DNA of 37,956 bases from NCBI RefSeq assembly GCF_004402235.1, contig NZ_SOFS01000013.1, forward strand, positions 402-38,357. Direction: 5' to 3'. The notes beneath the pieces were generated by a model that had not been told where the DNA came from, ran no database searches, and saw nothing but the letters and a program-made list of their open reading frames with translations. Numbering within the stretch: position 1 is the stretch's first letter; each line of letters opens with the position of its first letter. A program made the translations under genes and the position numbers. Below are positions 35,312-37,956 of the stretch, in pieces. This stretch comes from Cryobacterium glucosi. Lineage in GTDB: Bacteria; Actinomycetota; Actinomycetes; Actinomycetales; Microbacteriaceae.

Positions 35312-36507
35312 CAGCCCTTGATCTCCTGCCACGCGGTCGTCCAGGCCGCGTAGTCGGTGCAGGTCACGTCGGTCCTGCCGTCGACGCATTTGGCGATCGG
35401 CGTCGTCCAGTACCAGATCTTCGACGCGTAGTCGGCGTCTCCGGCGTGATAGGTCGCGCACTGGTTGGGGTCCGTCATGAACTCGCAGGCCTTCTGGTTG
35501 GACGGGGCCTCTCCGAAGTACTCGGTCGCTTGCGCGTTCGCCTTCGGGCTCGCGATGTAGTTGAGCCAGGCGTACGCGCAGTTGGGGTGCGCCGCTTTCG
35601 AGGCGATCATCCAGGTGTCAGACCAGCCGGTGACGCCCTCCGACGGAACCGTGACCTCGGCGGCGGTCCCGGCGGCGAGCGAGTTGCGGATCACCTGCCA
35701 GGTGGTTCCGACGACCGTGTCCCCGGTCTCGAAGGACTGCACCGACTTGAGGTAGTCGGACCAGTACTCTCCGATATTCGGGCGCTGCTGCTTGAGCAGG
35801 TCGACGGCCGCCGCGAGCTGCTTCTCATCGAGGGCGTACGGGTTCTTGATCCCGAGATCGGGCTGGTGCTTCATCAGGTACATGGCGGCATCCGCGATGT
35901 AGATCGGGGAGTCGTATGCCGTGACCTTGCCCTTGTACGCCGAAGACTTGTCGAACACGACGTCCCACGATGTCGGGGCCGGCGTGACGACATCCTTGTT
36001 GTACATCAACAGGTTGGCGCCGTAGCCGTGCGGGATGCCATAGGAGACACCGTCGACGCTGTTCCAGGCCTGCAGCTTGAGGAAGTCGTAGATTCCGGCG
36101 TAGTTCGGGATCAGGTCGGTGTTCACCGGGGCGACGTCTCCGGCGGCGACCAGGCGCAGGGAGGCATCTCCCGAGGCCGCGACAACGTCGTAGTCGCCCG
36201 TCTTCATCAGGTTGAAGGCCTCGTCGGAGGTGCCGTAGGTCTTGCTCGTGACCTTACAGCCGGTCTCGTCCTGGAAGGCGCTGACCCAGTCCACGGTCGG
36301 GTCGTTACTGCCGTCCTCGACGTAGCCGGGCCACGCGAGGATCGACACGGCCCCCTCGTTCGCGCCGAGGGCCGTCGGTGCGGATGCGGTGGGCTTGGTC
36401 GCCCCGGACGTCGTGGTTCCGCACGCCGTGAGGAGCGCGATCAAGGCGATGGCGAGCCCGGTCAGGGCGGTCAGTCTGGAGTTGCGGTGGGGCGCGTGGC
36501 GGTTCAT
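35311..36507 (-). CDS. potD: Polyamine-binding lipoprotein PotD-like
   Basis: A 398-aa extracellular substrate-binding lipoprotein. The signal peptide ends in lipobox LTAC with Cys29. The mature domain has the PotD/PotF pattern: VSILAWPGYVEDG, YGTSDEAFNLMKTGDYDVVAASGDASLRL, GIPHGYGANLLMYNKDVV and the C-terminal lobe with GEYWSDYLKSVQSFETGDTVVGTTW. Substrate preference (putrescine or spermidine) cannot be read. MNRHAPH is preferred as the start because GGAG lies 6 nt upstream; an ATG four codons earlier (36519) has no site. Confidence 0.9.
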   Translation of the reverse strand: MNRHAPHRNSRLTALTGLAIALIALLTACGTTTSGATKPTASAPTALGANEGAVSILAWPGYVEDGSNDPTVDWVSAFQDETGCKVTSKTYGTSDEAFNLMKTGDYDVVAASGDASLRLVAAGDVAPVNTDLIPNYAGIYDFLKLQAWNSVDGVSYGIPHGYGANLLMYNKDVVTPAPTSWDVVFDKSSAYKGKVTAYDSPIYIADAAMYLMKHQPDLGIKNPYALDEKQLAAAVDLLKQQRPNIGEYWSDYLKSVQSFETGDTVVGTTWQVIRNSLAAGTAAEVTVPSEGVTGWSDTWMIASKAAHPNCAYAWLNYIASPKANAQATEYFGEAPSNQKACEFMTDPNQCATYHAGDADYASKIWYWTTPIAKCVDGRTDVTCTDYAAWTTAWQEIKG

Positions 36508-36533
36508 TACGGTCTCCATTCTTGGTGAGCTGT

Positions 36534-37592
36534 TTAAGGTGCCGGGTCCAGTGATTCGGTGCGGCGGTCTGCGACGACCACGACGGTGTCCCTGTCGGAC
36601 CAGGCCACGCGCACACGGGCGCCGCGTTCTTCGTCGCCGACCCGCCGCGCATCGTTCTGCTCCTGCACGACGACGCGCATGCCCGCGTCGAGGTCGACGA
36701 TGAGCCGGGTACTGCTGCCCAGGTAGATCACCTCGGCGAGGACGCCTGTCGCCGAGCGGTCGCCGCTGAGCGGGGACTCCAGCCTCTCGACCGTCATCTT
36801 CTCCGGACGCACCGAGTGGATGCCGCCTCGGCCGAGCACACGGAGGGACAGTTCGTCGCTGAACACGTTGGACGTGCCTACGAATGCGGCTACGAAGGGC
36901 GATACCGGGTGATCGTAGATCTCGGCGGGGGTTCCGAGCTGTTCGATCCGACCCTCGTTGAAGACGGCGATCCGGTCGCTCAGGGTGAGCGCCTCCTCCT
37001 GGTCGTGGGTGACGAAAATGAAGGTGATGCCGAGTTCGCGCTGGAGTTCCTTCAGTTCGACCTGCATCTGCTCGCGCAACTTGAGGTCGAGGGCGCCGAG
37101 CGGCTCGTCCAGAAGCAGCACCTTGGGCTGGACGACCGTGGCCCTGGCCAGGGCCACGCGCTGCCGTTGCCCGCCGGAGAGCTGTCCGGGCTTCCGGTCG
37201 CCGAACCCGCCGAGACGCACGGTGTCGAGGGCCGCCCTGGCCCGCTCGTGGCGTTCGCGCCTGCCGACGCCGCGCACGCGCAGCCCGTATGCGACGTTGT
37301 CGAGCACGGTCATGTGCGGGAAGAGCGCATAGTCCTGGAACACGGTGTTGACGTCGCGGTCGAAGGGGGCGCGGTCGGTCACGTCTTTTCCCTGGAGCGA
37401 CACCGTTCCGCTCGTGGGCTGTTCGAAGCCCGCGATCAGCCGGAGCACGGTCGTCTTTCCGGAGCCGGAAGGGCCGAGCATCGAGAAGAATTCGCCCTCG
37501 ACGACGTCGAGATCAACCCCGTCAACGGCGTTTCCCGCGCCGAAGGACTTGGTCAGCCCCCGCAAGCGGATTGCCGGTCGGTCTGCGGACAC
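36534..37592 (-). CDS. potA: Polyamine ABC transporter ATPase PotA
   Basis: A 352-aa ATPase with Walker A GPSGSGKTT (40-48), signature LSGGQRQRVALARA, Walker B VLLLDEPLGALD and switch FVTHDQEEAL. The C-terminal TOBE-type domain (about 240-340) is typical of PotA/MalK-type subunits. The start is GTG with AGGAGG 4-5 nt upstream. It is the first gene of potA-potD-potB-potC. Confidence 0.93.
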   Translation of the reverse strand: MSADRPAIRLRGLTKSFGAGNAVDGVDLDVVEGEFFSMLGPSGSGKTTVLRLIAGFEQPTSGTVSLQGKDVTDRAPFDRDVNTVFQDYALFPHMTVLDNVAYGLRVRGVGRRERHERARAALDTVRLGGFGDRKPGQLSGGQRQRVALARATVVQPKVLLLDEPLGALDLKLREQMQVELKELQRELGITFIFVTHDQEEALTLSDRIAVFNEGRIEQLGTPAEIYDHPVSPFVAAFVGTSNVFSDELSLRVLGRGGIHSVRPEKMTVERLESPLSGDRSATGVLAEVIYLGSSTRLIVDLDAGMRVVVQEQNDARRVGDEERGARVRVAWSDRDTVVVVADRRTESLDPAP

Positions 37593-37619
37593 GGAGCCTC
37601 CTTTGTCACCCTCGGCTAA

Positions 37620-37653
37620 ATCATATGGAAACGGATGTCTGAAATCCGGTTCC
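37620..37653 (-). promoter_or_regulatory. pot operon promoter with adjacent inverted repeat
   Basis: TATGAT (37620-37625, minus strand) is a good -10 box 28 nt before potA. Directly upstream, GGAAACGGAT (37627-37636), a 7-nt spacer and ATCCGGTTCC (37644-37653) form an inverted repeat with 9 of 10 pairs. It covers the -35 position, as a repressor operator would. The window holds no regulator gene next to it. Confidence 0.5.
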
Positions 37654-37759
37654 GCATGTTGCGGTCAGGTCACGATGACCGAACGCCTCCGAGAACGACA
37701 CCCTATAGCGACGGCCCGCGTCCGGCATGGCCCCCGTTCGCCCTGGTCAGTCGGGCCGG

Positions 37760-37956
37760 TCAGTCGCGGTTGGGTGGTCCGGTGAGTACCTGGTGGGCGC
37801 GGTGCCGGTTCGGTGGCCGCCAGAGCCGTTGCGGATCGATCAACCCAGGGGCCCGCACCTGCGGTGAGCCCTTCACCATGCGGATCTCCCACCCGGAGGT
37901 ATCGATGCTGTGGTGGTGGAACCAGCACAGTAGGACCCCGTTGTCGACGGTCGTGG
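37760..37956 (-). CDS. HNH endonuclease, DUF222/13E12-repeat family, C-terminal part
   Basis: On the minus strand the frame is open from the window edge and encodes TVDNGVLLCWFHHHSIDT, then GWEIRMVKGSPQVRAPGLIDP and RLWRPPNRHR before a TGA. This is the last part of an HNH domain of the DUF222 family (the NGVLLCxxHH block) with the usual conserved tail. No start codon lies in the window. It differs clearly from the copy at the left end. Confidence 0.85.
   Translation of the reverse strand, partial: TTVDNGVLLCWFHHHSIDTSGWEIRMVKGSPQVRAPGLIDPQRLWRPPNRHRAHQVLTGPPNRD

Overview
This is a high-GC actinobacterial chromosome segment, most likely from the Microbacteriaceae (a Cryobacterium/Leifsonia-like genus). 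The evidence is the base composition, the DUF222/13E12-type HNH endonuclease genes at both ends, a SigL/RslA-like sigma/anti-sigma pair, and many genes whose start codon lies 6-7 nt after a TAnnnT -10 box with no Shine-Dalgarno sequence (predicted leaderless mRNAs). No stretch over 300 bases lacks a gene; the largest gaps are 13940-14156, 17841-18046 and 37593-37759. There is no CRISPR array, prophage or insertion sequence.

Left part (1-12600): the 3' end of an HNH endonuclease gene and a KstD-like FAD dehydrogenase, then a four-gene minus-strand operon, gabT-gdh-gabD-puo. It is read divergently from a PucR-type regulator gene. The operon encodes GABA transaminase, a RocG-like glutamate dehydrogenase, succinate-semialdehyde dehydrogenase and putrescine oxidase, so it takes putrescine to succinate. 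A pentapeptide-repeat protein with a Cys-rich head, an unknown protein and acyl-CoA thioesterase TesB follow.

Middle (12600-25700): an anti-sigma/sigma pair with a divergent Rieske lipoprotein gene. Both transcription units carry near-identical SigL-type promoters, so the sigma factor probably drives itself and the Rieske gene. Next come a minus-strand set (ssb, lipoprotein, ettA, thioesterase), an aldo-keto reductase plus EamA exporter, two hypothetical genes, nadE, a VOC protein, tRNA-Arg, orn, tRNA-His, a zincin, and a D,D-carboxypeptidase-like protein that has lost its catalytic serine and KTG motif.

Right part (25700-37956): a TPP-riboswitch-controlled YkoEDC-type ECF transporter for a thiamine precursor, with a P-loop kinase and a small protein downstream. 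Then come nhaA with a Ca-binding-like tail, a GerW-like protein, dinB, a mycothiol-dependent-isomerase-like protein, and a polyamine ABC transporter (potA-potD-potB-potC). potC is broken by one extra base in a run of seven C. The window ends in the 3' part of a second HNH gene. Polyamine import on the right and putrescine catabolism on the left probably serve the same substrate, although they are about 25 kb apart.
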